Assembly: GCA_017506865.1 (NCBI GenBank)
Contig: JAFCMP010000212.1
Span: forward strand, 930,001-994,000
Length of the DNA: 64,000 bases
DNA from: Tribonema minus
Lineage: Eukaryota; Sar; Xanthophyceae; Tribonematales; Tribonemataceae
Reading direction: 5' to 3'
Part shown: positions 24,801 through 34,600 of the stretch, one piece after another
Numbering within the stretch: the first letter of the stretch is position 1
Layout: each line of letters opens with the position of its first letter
Position numbers and translations under genes: made by a program
The notes under the pieces: model-generated
Told to the model about the DNA's origin: nothing
The model's input: the letters and a program-made list of their open reading frames with translations, nothing else
Databases searched by the model: none

Positions 24801-26401
24801 CACTGCTATGATCAGCTGCTTGCCGTGGCACACTTCTATGATGAGATTCTTGCACTGAGTGTTGCTCGATTCAATGTGAGAGTCACAACAATTTTCTTGC
24901 ATGCTCCGCTTCTCCTGCCCCTTTGCGGCTCCACAGTGATGCAGAAATAGAGCTTCTAGTGCGAGAGGCGGACGTGGACGGAGACGGTACGTTGTACTGC
25001 GTGTAGCAGTTGCAGTTCGCTATCTGCGCATGCGTGCTCCAGGCCCCAGGACCCGCAATTCTATTGCGTTTTGCAACCCTCGCTACACATATGTTGTCTG
25101 AGTCGTGTCTGATGCAAATTCTTCAAGTTGGTAGGGCGCGTTGGCCAGCATGGCTGCATATAGGTATACTGACAACAGCACTGGTGTACGTACTAACTGT
25201 TCGGCTTGAGTGTCACGATGATTTGATCCCTGCATGCCAAACACCTGCTGTTGCCCCTATAAGCCAGCACGGGCGTTGACTCTTTGCGGGCTTCTGCCAG
25301 CAAACGCCAATTGCTCGTGTGTAGTGCATCGTAGTACTCAGACTGCTTTTATTGCTGCTGCTGCGTTGCAACATGCAACGCTCTGATGAGTGATGCACTC
25401 GTGCACGTCAGCTGTAGCTTTCATAGGCGACCCTTCAGGCGAAGTATTTTCGGCGCGCGCGATTCTCCACGGGGATCGTGCTGATTTTGCGAACTCGAAT
25501 GCCTGGTTTTGCGGGTTGTTGCGCATGCGCACCAATCGCTGATAGAGTTGCTCTGGCAGCACGGCACGACCGTTCACCAAATCAGTGTTGCCGCTCAACA
25601 CCCTGGAAGCCTCGAGCTTATTCTGGCGGTGGCTCTCCAGCGCGTGTGATGTTTCTGCACGAGCGGCGCTGAGCGCGTGCAGCGTATTGACGCTTGGCAC
25701 GTATCGCACTGCAGGCTCAAGCCTGCGGCCACCTCACATGGGCTAATTTTCATATTTTTCGCAGGAGTGAAGTTTGTGCGTAACGGCTTTGAAGTTGCCG
25801 GAAGAAAAAAATTGTGTAATCGTTCGTGGTGCTGGATGTTTCTTGACGTAGAAATAGCACCGTCTCACAGGAAGGCAGAACCCATGCTCGCAACGTGTAC
25901 TTAATTTAATGCTCGAAGGTTCAACGCAAAAGCAGCAATTGACGCGTGCTCAAAAACTCTTCGCTGGTGGAGCGATGGTCTCTGACCCGCTTTGAGCGCA
26001 GCTTACCCCCTTGCTAGCCTCCTCTACACTATGGGTATGAGTCCCTAGCCCTCTACCTCCGGAGGATTAAGGGGGGCCTTCCTGTGCTGAACAAAGCACA
26101 TCTGCCCAAAAGACAGCGTTGTTTTGTCGCCATGCAAAACTCCTCAACTTGTGAACGCGGCTTTGTCTCAAGAAAACCGCTTTTGTCAAGCAGTAGAGCA
26201 GCGCACATTCCAGCAAAGAGTGTTGTGATGCAGTGGACGCGTGTTCCATGGCGAAATATTTGCTTGTACACCGCGAGTCACATGAAAGCCTTCTTTACAC
26301 ATCGCACAACGTCCTCGCTGACGAATCATATCTTGTGCACTTGTGTTGCAGGTGCCATAAACTTGGATGAGTTTATTCGGATTATGTACGGTGGCGCATA
26401 G
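15861..26401 (+). CDS. Calmodulin-like four-EF-hand protein, 8 exons, complete
   Basis: Exons: 15861-15950, 17231-17348, 18695-18712 (microexon), 20111-20181, 22164-22223, 23327-23346, 24937-24986, 26352-26401. All phases fit, giving 477 nt and 158 aa with stop TAG. EF loops are complete: residues 29-40 ([12 protein letters not shown]), 65-76 (DLDGNGAISLKE), 102-113 ([12 protein letters not shown]) and 138-149 (DVDGDGAINLDE), each with D at position 1 and E at position 12. All four should bind calcium. The layout matches calmodulin (LTQEEL start, central linker, ELTVIMKGLGANLSDAEI corresponding to the calmodulin helix 5-6 region) with about 10 extra N-terminal residues. It is a cytosolic calcium sensor, either a calmodulin-like or a centrin-related paralogue. 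The intron after exon 5 starts GC (AAG before GCAAGT). Introns total about 10 kb and contain many partial copies of the exon ends. Confidence 0.9.
16062..16290 (+). repeat. Two decayed copies of the end of calmodulin-like exon 1
   Basis: 16062-16110 repeats the exon 1 end and its donor (GTTTGACAACTTCGATAAGG, then TGCGTTGCGA) but has an in-frame TAG. 16245-16300 is a shorter copy (ACAACTTCGACAAGGTGGGC). Confidence 0.8.
16715..16850 (+). repeat. Interstitial telomere-type repeat (TTAGGG variants)
   Basis: Near-perfect GTTAGGGTTAGGGTTAGGG at the core with degenerate flanks. In intron 1 of the calmodulin-like gene. Confidence 0.85.
17020..17230 (+). repeat. Two extra copies of the start of EF-hand exon 2
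   Basis: Copies at 17020-17053 and 17138-17170 repeat GGATGGCAACGGCGAGATAG (ACGAGACAGAGCTG follows). The second is preceded by GCTGCAG exactly like the real exon at 17231. Both stay open for some distance but lose the exon 2 protein (…ELCASN…), so they are pseudo-exons. Confidence 0.85.
17415..17640 (+). repeat. Two decayed copies of the end of EF-hand exon 2 with donor
   Basis: 17425-17482 repeats GAGCAGCTGCACG(C)CATGATGCT, then GATGGCAATGGTAAGCATAC and ACATACCCCCTGT. 17549-17655 is a second, split copy. Both keep the 5' splice site. Confidence 0.8.
18431..18520 (+). mobile_element. SINE-like retroposon fragment
   Basis: Matches the 3' half of the family: GTAGGTTCTAGTAGCAAGCT, then GGGCATCCACCACCTGAGC, TTTTTCGCGCCCTTGGCGGG and AGTTGATGAAAAA. 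Truncated at the 5' end and closest to the copy near 55.3 kb. Confidence 0.55.
18720..18835 (+). repeat. GACTTGTG octamer cluster
   Basis: At least seven GACTTGTG or near copies in 115 bp, starting 8 bp after the 18-nt microexon. Intronic; no coding signal. Confidence 0.7.
19141..19340 (+). repeat. 100-bp tandem duplication with GGAGGACCTCC palindrome
   Basis: Two copies about 98 bp apart share TAGCAGGAGGACCTCCTT, TTCAAGAGGCACATTGCCCC and TTGTCA(A)TGCGTAGT. Intronic in the calmodulin-like gene. Confidence 0.8.
19947..20068 (+). repeat. Two decayed copies of calmodulin-like exon 4 start
   Basis: GCTCGCTGCCCTCAGAGTTT occurs at about 19961 and 20043 before the real acceptor at 20101-20110. The first copy continues GTGACGATGATGCGCAAG and then hits TAG; the second breaks off after GTGAG. 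Confidence 0.85.
20195..20345 (+). mobile_element. hAT-related MITE, truncated copy
   Basis: Starts AGGGTTGCACAAAAGCGTAT and matches 39647-39790 through GAGTTCAAGTGCCCC, GAGCAGACTCACC and TGCCCTTC(G/A)CGCAGCAT. The right end is missing. It lies just after calmodulin-like exon 4. Confidence 0.65.
20347..20680 (+). repeat. Three decayed copies of the end of calmodulin-like exon 4
   Basis: GAGGTCCGCGAAGCGTTTCA before GGTACAG at 20353; GGTCCGCGAACATTTCAGGT at about 20525; GAAGTCCGCGAAGCACTTGA before GGTACAG at about 20651. Each keeps the donor. Confidence 0.8.
20709..20825 (+). repeat. Dispersed repeat, copy 2 (inverse of 7130-7245)
   Basis: Shares TAGATAGCGCATGTG, GCACGTTT, CATGTGTACA, TGCATATGTTG and GGGTTT(C)CGCCC(C)TCAAG with the reverse complement of the copy near 7.1-7.2 kb. 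Confidence 0.55.
21929..21976 (+). repeat. Decayed copy of calmodulin-like exon 5 start
   Basis: CGGCGACAGGTGTTTGATCG then GGATGGCTCAGGCGCCATCG. It matches the real acceptor and loop 3 codons at 22157-22196, then diverges and loses the frame. Confidence 0.85.
23121..23241 (+). mobile_element. SINE-like retroposon, 14-bp target duplication
   Basis: Flanked by AAGTACAGGGCTGC at 23107-23120 and 23242-23255. It is 5'-truncated relative to the copy at 12.7 kb (starts in the GGCGGCGGCG tract) and ends GAGAATTAATAA. Lies 71 bp before the 20-nt exon 6 of the calmodulin-like gene. Confidence 0.75.
23760..23904 (+). mobile_element. SINE-like retroposon, 10-bp target duplication
   Basis: Flanked by GTACAACAGG at 23750-23759 and 23905-23914. 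Same body as the 12.7-kb copy (CCGAGATGCCATTTGGCGGC start, GAGAATTAATAAAAA end). Confidence 0.75.
24413..24485 (+). repeat. Interstitial telomere-type repeat
   Basis: Imperfect TTAGGGT(C/T)AGGGTT units; intron of the calmodulin-like gene. Confidence 0.75.
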
Positions 26402-28603
26402 CTGGAGCAAGTCATGCCTACCATGCAGCGGCAGTCAATACGCATGTCCAGCATCACTTCGTGGTGCATGCATTCATCGACGTGCGTGACCAAGCGGCAG
26501 AAGACCAGACTCTGCCTTGTACTCAAAGTGCATTCCTCGATGGCAGTTTCAGCGCACATGTGTAGTGACACACATGTGTCGCTCACCCTTTACTTTATGT
26601 CAGCTGCGGCACGCGGCACACGCGCTGACAAGCATACACAGCGCACTGCTGCGTCTCTCACGCAACTTGTTGATCGGGCCTGCACTGGCTGGTCACACCG
26701 TGCCCTACACCCCCCACCCTTGTACGTGGTGGGGTGCTGTCTCCGCACCTTTTTTCTTGTTCAGCCTGCACGCACTGGCGGATCACATCTGCCCTCTCCA
26801 CGCCCAATGTCGTGAACACCCACGTCAATCAATGGCATTCATCAAAACTACACTCAGTGCGTTTGACATTCTGCCTCCTATTGGCGTGCATGGCATTGCA
26901 CTGCACTGCACTTCTGGCATTACTTCATGCAGCAGCACATACAAATGTGATGCACTTTGCAATAAATTTCGCTGCTCCTATGCGCGGACCACGGTCGCAA
27001 AATGGTGTCGGCACTATGCCTTGTTCGTGCTGGAACCCTATGTCAAAGGCAGCCTGCCAACAAATGTGGGGTCAGCATGATTTTCTGGATTGAATGGCCA
27101 AGACCACACCGCAGCCGCATGTCGGTAGCATCAGCAGCTGCTAATGGCTGCACCTGCCAGTGGCAATGCAGTCATGCCGCACTGCAACAGTTGTGACCAT
27201 GGGCCACGCATTTCGTTTGAATTACAATCTGAGAGTTGCTGCCATGCAGCACACCCTGCCGCCATTACATTGTCGCATAATGAGCTCGCCTTAGAAGTGT
27301 TTGAAGAAGTGTACACATGCAGCGTAGCACATTGGCTAACACACCAACACAAGAAGACCTGAGCCTGGTCACCTCAGATGTATACTTCTATGCCGCATGG
27401 TCACGCAGTTCAGACGCTGACCTTGAGAGTATTCACATGCGCTGGTAATGGCGCTTACTATTTCTGCAAGCAAGAGCGAGGATGCCGATGGAATGGAGTG
27501 CCAACTTGAGTGGAACTTGCAGGCTGTGTATGGTGCATGCAACAGGCGACACACTGTGTGTGGGGGCGTATAACTTCAAACTACCAAGCACATGTATACC
27601 TTGAAGTACACATCTTAACACGGTGGGGAAGTGTTGATTGGTATCTGGTGCACAATGCGTTGGCGCCCAGATGGGGGTATGTATGATGACGTCACCTGCA
27701 TGAAGTGTTGGCAGGAACCTTAGAAGAAGGTGACGTGGTGGGTCGCAGACGAACAACAGAGCAGCTTGCAGGCCGACACTGGTAGACTGGTGGTGGGGGC
27801 CAAAACAGCAGTGCTTGCTGTGGCGGGCAGAGAAGACTGAAGAGTGTATTTACAGAGGGGGCTGAGGAGGTGACACTCCACATAGGGCCTGGACTTAGGA
27901 GCCTGCACCTAGGGCTTGGGCCCCCTATCCATATCAGAGGTGCTTGAACTTCAAAACGCTCTGTTCTCACCAAAAGGTCGAGTAGCCGGACCACAAGCGG
28001 TTCTTGAGTCTCTACTCAACTGCCCTAATTTGCGCCTGGCAATCTGCTGGAAGCCTGACGCTGCTGCAAACAAAGTAGCTCACTTAAACATGCATGATAT
28101 GCACAGCATGCAACAGCTTCACATTCACGACCGCCAATTACAGCGACAAAGAATGTGAGGCACGGTTGGCAAATATCCCTTTCATGCAGCAGCTGCTACA
28201 TACAAGAATCAAAAACCAACAACACTTGCACTTGCAAACACAGCAATGGGGTGTAAGCATTATCTCAGCCCACGAAATGGCAGACAGTAAGAGCAGATGG
28301 TGAACGTTGTTTCAAGGAGCCTCACCATGAGAAGCCGCTTTGTGCATTTATACAGTGCGACAAATCAACAATCATTGTGCTGTGGCTCTCTCTGTGCAGC
28401 GTTGCTGCAGGCAGGCTACTTCAACACCCTCCTACACGCAAGCGCAACAGCGACGGTGCCTGTAATCAGGAGCGGTGCGTATTCACAGAAAACTGACAGG
28501 GAGTGAAATCCACCGCCCAAGTCAGGGAGTGCAAAAAAAAACTGTACTACTTGACACGCGTAACCCTAACCCTTACCCTACGAAGACACGCGCTCAAATG
28601 CGC
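26402..28603. other. Intergenic region, no gene seen
   Basis: Lies between the convergent 3' ends of the calmodulin-like gene and gene B. Short open frames only, none with splice-consistent or recognisable protein. A CCCTAA-type motif is at 28561-28580. Confidence 0.5.
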
Positions 28604-31600
28604 TCATGGCAACGGCGGGTAGGCGCCTTGTTGCCAGTCATTGCAGTACTGCACTGCCTCTGGCACCTCTGTCACTACCTCCGTGATATTGTACTGCACC
28701 GTGCCCGGCACGCGGCTCCCCAGGCTGTGCTTGATCATGCAGTGCGCGTCGGTCCATCTGGCTGTCCGCATCCACGTGCCATTGCAGTAGTTGCCAATGT
28801 GCTCCGGGCGCAGCGTGCCCCAGACAAAGGACAGCGGTCCCACGTGAGGCAGCTCCGCAATCGGCACCTGGTTCCAGATGAGCCACTCGCGCAGCACCAT
28901 CTCGAAGCCGTTTCCGAGCTCAAACGTGTAGTTACGGTCCAGTGCCAGGGGGTTCGCCGCGAGCATGTTTGGCTTGTACTCGTTGCGCATTCTCCAGAAG
29001 CGCTCGGAGAAGTCGGGCGACAGCAGGAGCCGCATCACCGCGGGCGTTGCTATGAACAGCCTGTCGAGGGGGGGGGGGGGGGGGGGGCGAAGCAGAGCGC
29101 GGTTCAGCGATTCGCGTGTGCATCTCACAATGAAGAAACAGCTCTGATCCGCACCTGTGCCAAGGAGCAAATGGGCTGTGCAACAGCGCGCGCTAGTGAT
29201 GAATGGGCTGTGTAGGGGTGAGGGGGGAGAGGGGGCGAGGGGGGGGGGGGTGTAGCACGACCGTGGTCTCTGGCCCTCTCACTGCCTGACATGTAGCTGA
29301 TCAGAAAGTCGCGCAGGGCTGTCATGGTTGGAAGGCACTGTCAGTAGCAAGCATGGCAACGCATCTCAAACTAAACAGGCGCTGATGAATGTCGATTTGA
29401 AAGACTTCTGGCGTAGAGAGTGCTGTCTACGGACCACACTCAGTTGTCCATAACTAGGGTTGGCAACACCGTATTCCGTAGAAACACCATATATCCGTAT
29501 ATACGCCGTATCTACGCCGTATGTCAATTTCTGGCGCGCCAAAATTCGTATTTTGCCGTATTTCCTTCTTTCAAGTCACACAGAGCAGTGCAGCATGACG
29601 GATGCCGCCGATCCTGGCCCCGACCTGGCCAAGCAGGCCAGAGCATTGTATCAAAAGCGTTGTGATCAAAAGCGCCAAGGTCAGGCGGGCTGGTGGGGGT
29701 CATTCAGTGTCGAGCTGGACTCAGTGAAGCACGAGGTGCGGCTTGTTTGCCTTCGTTGTTCAGCCAAGCTAGGTGCCAGCAACCCTTCGCGCGCAGCAAA
29801 CGACCATCTTAAGAGCAAGGCATGCCTCAGAGCGACTGCTGCCAGTGCAGCAGCTGTTGCTGCTGCCGAAGCAGCAGCCGCTGCTGCTGCTGCTGCTGGC
29901 GATGGCGAGGAGGAAGTAGAGGTGACTGGCACTAAACGCCACCGCGGTGCTGCTGGCATCACACCTTACATGGCTACATCAGGCCAGATAACTCAAGCAC
30001 GGAACAGCCTTGCCCGCTTCTTCTACAAGTCCGGGGTGGCGTTCCACCTGATTGAGCAGGAGGACTTGGTTGCAGCATTCGCTGCCCTTGGCGCCGACCT
30101 GCCTAACCGCAAAGCCTTGGCCGGGACAATGCTGAACAAGGAGCACGACCGCGTCAGCCGCGACGTCTGGGAAGCGATCGATGCCTTGCACCTCGTCCAG
30201 CTTGCCAGCGATGGGTGGAGGCGCAAGCATTGCGGAGACGGCACTCCGCTGGTTAACCTTTGCGCACTGTTGCCAAAGGGCGGTTCCTACTTCGTGACAA
30301 CGGAGCCAGCGCGAGGCGTTTGCAAGAATGCGGAGTGGATCGAGGAGCTGCACATGCGGTGGGCGAAGAAGGTCACCAGGGGGAACCTGGACAGGCTGCT
30401 GGGAATGGTCATGGACAATACCAAGGTACGTGCTGCTGTAGAAGCTGCTACGGTGTGTGAAAGTTTTTTGCCAGTGCGTCATTTGCATGCAATGACAGCA
30501 ATATATGCTACAATAAGTCCAGCAGTGCATGCAATGCAGCATATCATTGTAATAAATTGAATGGAAGCAAGTCAACCAGCTCCCCACGCTTGCGCGCTTA
30601 TCCAGATGCTCCCTTTCTTCGCTTGACACGTGGTTAGTAGCACAGCTCACACAGGAATTGATAGTATGCTGGCAAATGCACATGTTGTGGCCATAAAAAC
30701 TGGAGCAAATCTTGGTACATGCCTGCAGTGCCTCATGATGTTTTCCATCACCTGCAATAACTTTGCAGGCAAATCGTAAGGCGCTGGACCTGATGAAGCA
30801 GAAGCACCCGACTTGGCTGCTTCTGGGGTGCCAGGCTCACGCACTGGCCCTTCTCATCAAGGATCTACACGGCGAGAAGAATGCGCGATGCGACTGGTCC
30901 AAGAAAGCGTACGGCAAAGCGCTGATGATGTCCAACACCATCAACGGCTCAGAGACCATACACAGCGCCCTGCGTGAGCAGCAGAAGTTCAAGTACGGCA
31001 AAGTCAAGGCCGTCCGCTCTCACTGCCCCACGCGCTTCGCCATCCTGCACTTCATCTGCTCCGACTTGCTCGACTCCGAGGAGGCCATCAAGCTGATGGT
31101 TGGCGACCGCAGCTGGGGTAAAGTGTCTGAGGGCACCACACATGCGGCAGCGTTTACGACTGCAGCCACAGTAGAGCCAGCACGGGGGCGGGCGGCAGCA
31201 TACTACTTTTTCGATGAGGCAGCAGCGCTGAAGAAGCTAGTGCAGCCTGTGTCTGATGCCATTCACCAGGTTGAGAGCGACAAGCCGCTGTTGAGTCAGA
31301 TGCTGCCGATCTGGAAGCAGCTGTTGCAGCATGCGGCAGACTTCGATGACCACATTGACAATGTCGAGCGCTCCCCTGTGCTGCCACTATTTGAGCGGCG
31401 CTACAACACTCACTTCGACAAGTCGTGGCCTGCAGCATATGTGCTTGACCCTGTCTACGCCTATAAGGTTGATGGGGAGTGGTTTCTGCCTTTCAGTAAA
31501 CTCAGCAGGCTAGAGAGCAAGGGTGCGCAAGAGTGCTTTCTGGAGCTGGGGGGAGGGGAGCATGCAGAGGCTGTTGAGGCTGAGCTTGTCAAGTTGCAGC

Positions 31601-34600
31601 TTGCACCCCTTCCCGAGCCCATGTGGGCTGCGTTGCCTACGTTGACCAAGCGTACATCGCTGCCTAAGGGCAAGGTTGAGCTCGCTGACAGCAGCATGCG
31701 CCGCGGCTGGTGGCAGACCTATGGTCGCGAGCATTTTCCTCATTTGTCGCGGGTGGCAGTGCGCCTGCTGTCGTTCCACGTGACTGCATGTGCAACCGAG
31801 CGCAACTGGTCCCTGTGGGGCAATGTGTACCCTAAGTGCCGCAGCAGGCTTGCACTTGAGCGTGGTGAGAAGCTAGTGTTCATTAAAGGCAATGATAAGG
31901 CTGCTGAGCGCAAGACAGATGAGGAAGTCATGCTTACAGTGATGGAGGCGGCGGAGGAAGAGGTTGTCAACATGTAACATGCAGATGGGGGGATGAAGGA
32001 CTAGGGCAATATCTACACTAGGCTAATTACGCACATACATGATGTTATTTTCAAGTGTGTTTGCTTGTATTTATGTTTTACAAGTGTCTGGTTTAGCTGC
32101 TTCACTTTTGAAGTTGAAGTTGAAGTTTAAACGCCTGTACTGGTGATATGCGTTTGTCAGATACGGTTTAGAAATACGTATATACGGAAAATACGGCAAA
32201 ATACGGTATTTTATCAGTATATGGTTTTCAGAAATACGGATTTTGCCAACCCTATCCATAACCCATCGATGCTTAAGTGAATCCAGCGGCTGCCAACATG
32301 GTATGTCCGTAAGTACGCCACCAAAGTCTTCAAGCGCATGCAACTACAACCACATGGCACACATACAGAGCAGACATGCAGAGCAGTGGACCCCCCCCCG
32401 CCGCTCCTGTTTGTAACCACATCGAAGCCTTCACATGCAGGAAGGAGGCTGACGCAGAAGACATGCTAAGAGCAGTGTCCCCCCCCGCCGCTCCTGCAGA
32501 CCTCACCTGTCTGTAACCCTATCGATGCGTTCACACACGGGGAAAAACGCTGACGCAGCAGATATTTTCAGAGCAGTGCCCCCCCCGCCGCCCCTGCAGC
32601 CGCCCCCTGCAGCAGCCCTCACCTGTCCGTCACCCCATCAAGAGACTTCACAGGCAGGGCACTTCAAGAAGTGACGCAGCAGTCATACTCAGAGCAGTGC
32701 CCCCCCCTCCCCCCCCTGCGCGCGCGCTACTGCAGCAGGCCTCACCTGTCTGTAACCCCATCGAAGCCCTCGCACGACGGGAAGAACGCCGGCAGGGCAA
32801 CCTTGCTCACCGCCAGCACCGGCTGCGACACCTCTGCCGTCAAGTTCAACTCCGCGTCGCTCTTGAAGCCCTGTGCCGCAAAGTACGGCCGGTACAGGCC
32901 CAGGTCCAGGTACTTGGACAGCAGCGCATCGAGGTGGAGCGGCGTGAGGTACACCGTGTCGGGGCGGCTGCGCACGACGGCGGCGTAGGGGGAGCCGCGC
33001 GCGTCCGCGTAGGCCGTTGCCATGTCCAGCGAGTTGCGTATGGACTGCCACTGCCACATCATGCGCTGCAGTGCGGAGCATGATTGCAATGGGCGGGCAG
33101 ATGTGTGAGGGCAGCGATGTGCTGTGGACAGTTGGCGTGCATGCACAAAACAAAGTCTAGTAGGCCGCGGCCGTGTCTAGTGCGTTGCGTATGGACCGCC
33201 ACCGCCACATCATGCGCTGCAGTGCAGAGCGGCGGAAGTGGGGTGGGCAGGTGCGTCAGGGCAGTGATGTCTGTGGACAGTCGGCGTGTTGCGTATGGCC
33301 TGCCACTGCCACATCATGCGCTGCGGGTGCGCAGCGAGAACGGTTAGGGGCAGGGTTAGGCGGCGGCGGGCGGGACGTGCATATGGAGTTGAAGTTGAGC
33401 GCGCTCGCAAGGAACCTCATGTAAGAAGCCATGTGAGTGCGCATCAGGGGTGTTGCCGACACAAGCGCCGTGTGCATGTGCCTTGGTAACTGTACGATGT
33501 CGTGTCGCATAGGTACGACAGAGTACCGTACAGGTGTCGCGATGCATTCAAGTTGTATCGGGCGTGCCTGCGCGCACGTGAGAGGATGATAAATGTTCAA
33601 CTTGAAGTTGCTTTTGGAAGTTGCGCAGCGATTAGCAGACCTGGTGCCGAAGACCCCAGAGCATGTAGCGTACTGCATCGCTCTCTACTGCAGAGGCGTG
33701 CGCGCCCCGATCAGAAAATAAAAGTGCACACACCAGAGGCGAAATAACTTCAAAACAGGCGCCAGAATACGTCATGCTGAGAACTCTTCCACGAACTTGC
33801 GGGCCACATCACGTGCTGAACACGCTGAGTCTGGCTGACTAGTTGCATTCAATGTTTCATCAGTTTTGATGCTCCGGCCACTGTGTACCAATGTGCAGCA
33901 GGCTCCTCAACACAGAGGGCATGCACTGCAGACCATCATGATGTGCCAATCAGCTGCGCCCGCACCATAAGCCTTTGAGTAACTCTGCGAACTGTGCTGC
34001 TGTACATGCAGTACTTGTGAAGCGTGTTGGTTCGTGTCTCACTGTGTCCCACGACCATGCGAGCTTGTGAACACAGGGGCCACAGACTGTGATGTAAGTC
34101 CACAACGATGCCAATCACCGCGGCAGATGAATATCCATCGGCAACTGATTTCTGAAGAGAAACTGGCCCGTGCAGATTCCACTTGTAAGTTGATGGAACT
34201 GCACTCTGTAGCATGTATGTAACGTACCATTGGTGTAAAGCCGTTGTACGCAATATGACAATCGCATGCAACTTCCTGCAACTGCCTGTTGTCACCGTAT
34301 GCTTTCAAAACACTGCCTACGCCAGCTGCAGTATCTTCAAGGCTTAAACTCAGTTGAACTCATGTTCAACACTTGCAGCAGCTGCTGCAGCAGTAGGCGT
34401 GCTGCATCGTGTGAACGGAGCTGTGAATGTCATAACTTGAAGTTTAAAACACACCCTCAGTCAGATCAGGTATATCACTGAGAACAATAGCTTGTCGTGA
34501 AACGCAATACTTGGCACATACTCTGCGACTGCAGCAGGCTGCTTCGACCTTTTAACAACAACTTAGTGATAGCAGATCACTTTTGGTTTGCAGCCATAGT

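Noticed and set aside
28475..29215. Plus-strand 246-codon frame
   Set aside because: Antisense of gene B exon 3, which has a splice-compatible join and typical protein sequence; the plus frame is Arg/His/Val-rich filler.
30577..30768. Possible stop of the hAT transposase after exon 1 (frame ends at 30560)
   Set aside because: A GTACGT donor at 30426 and CTTTGCAG acceptor at 30761-30768 restore the hAT core in phase 0, so it is an intron and not a truncation.
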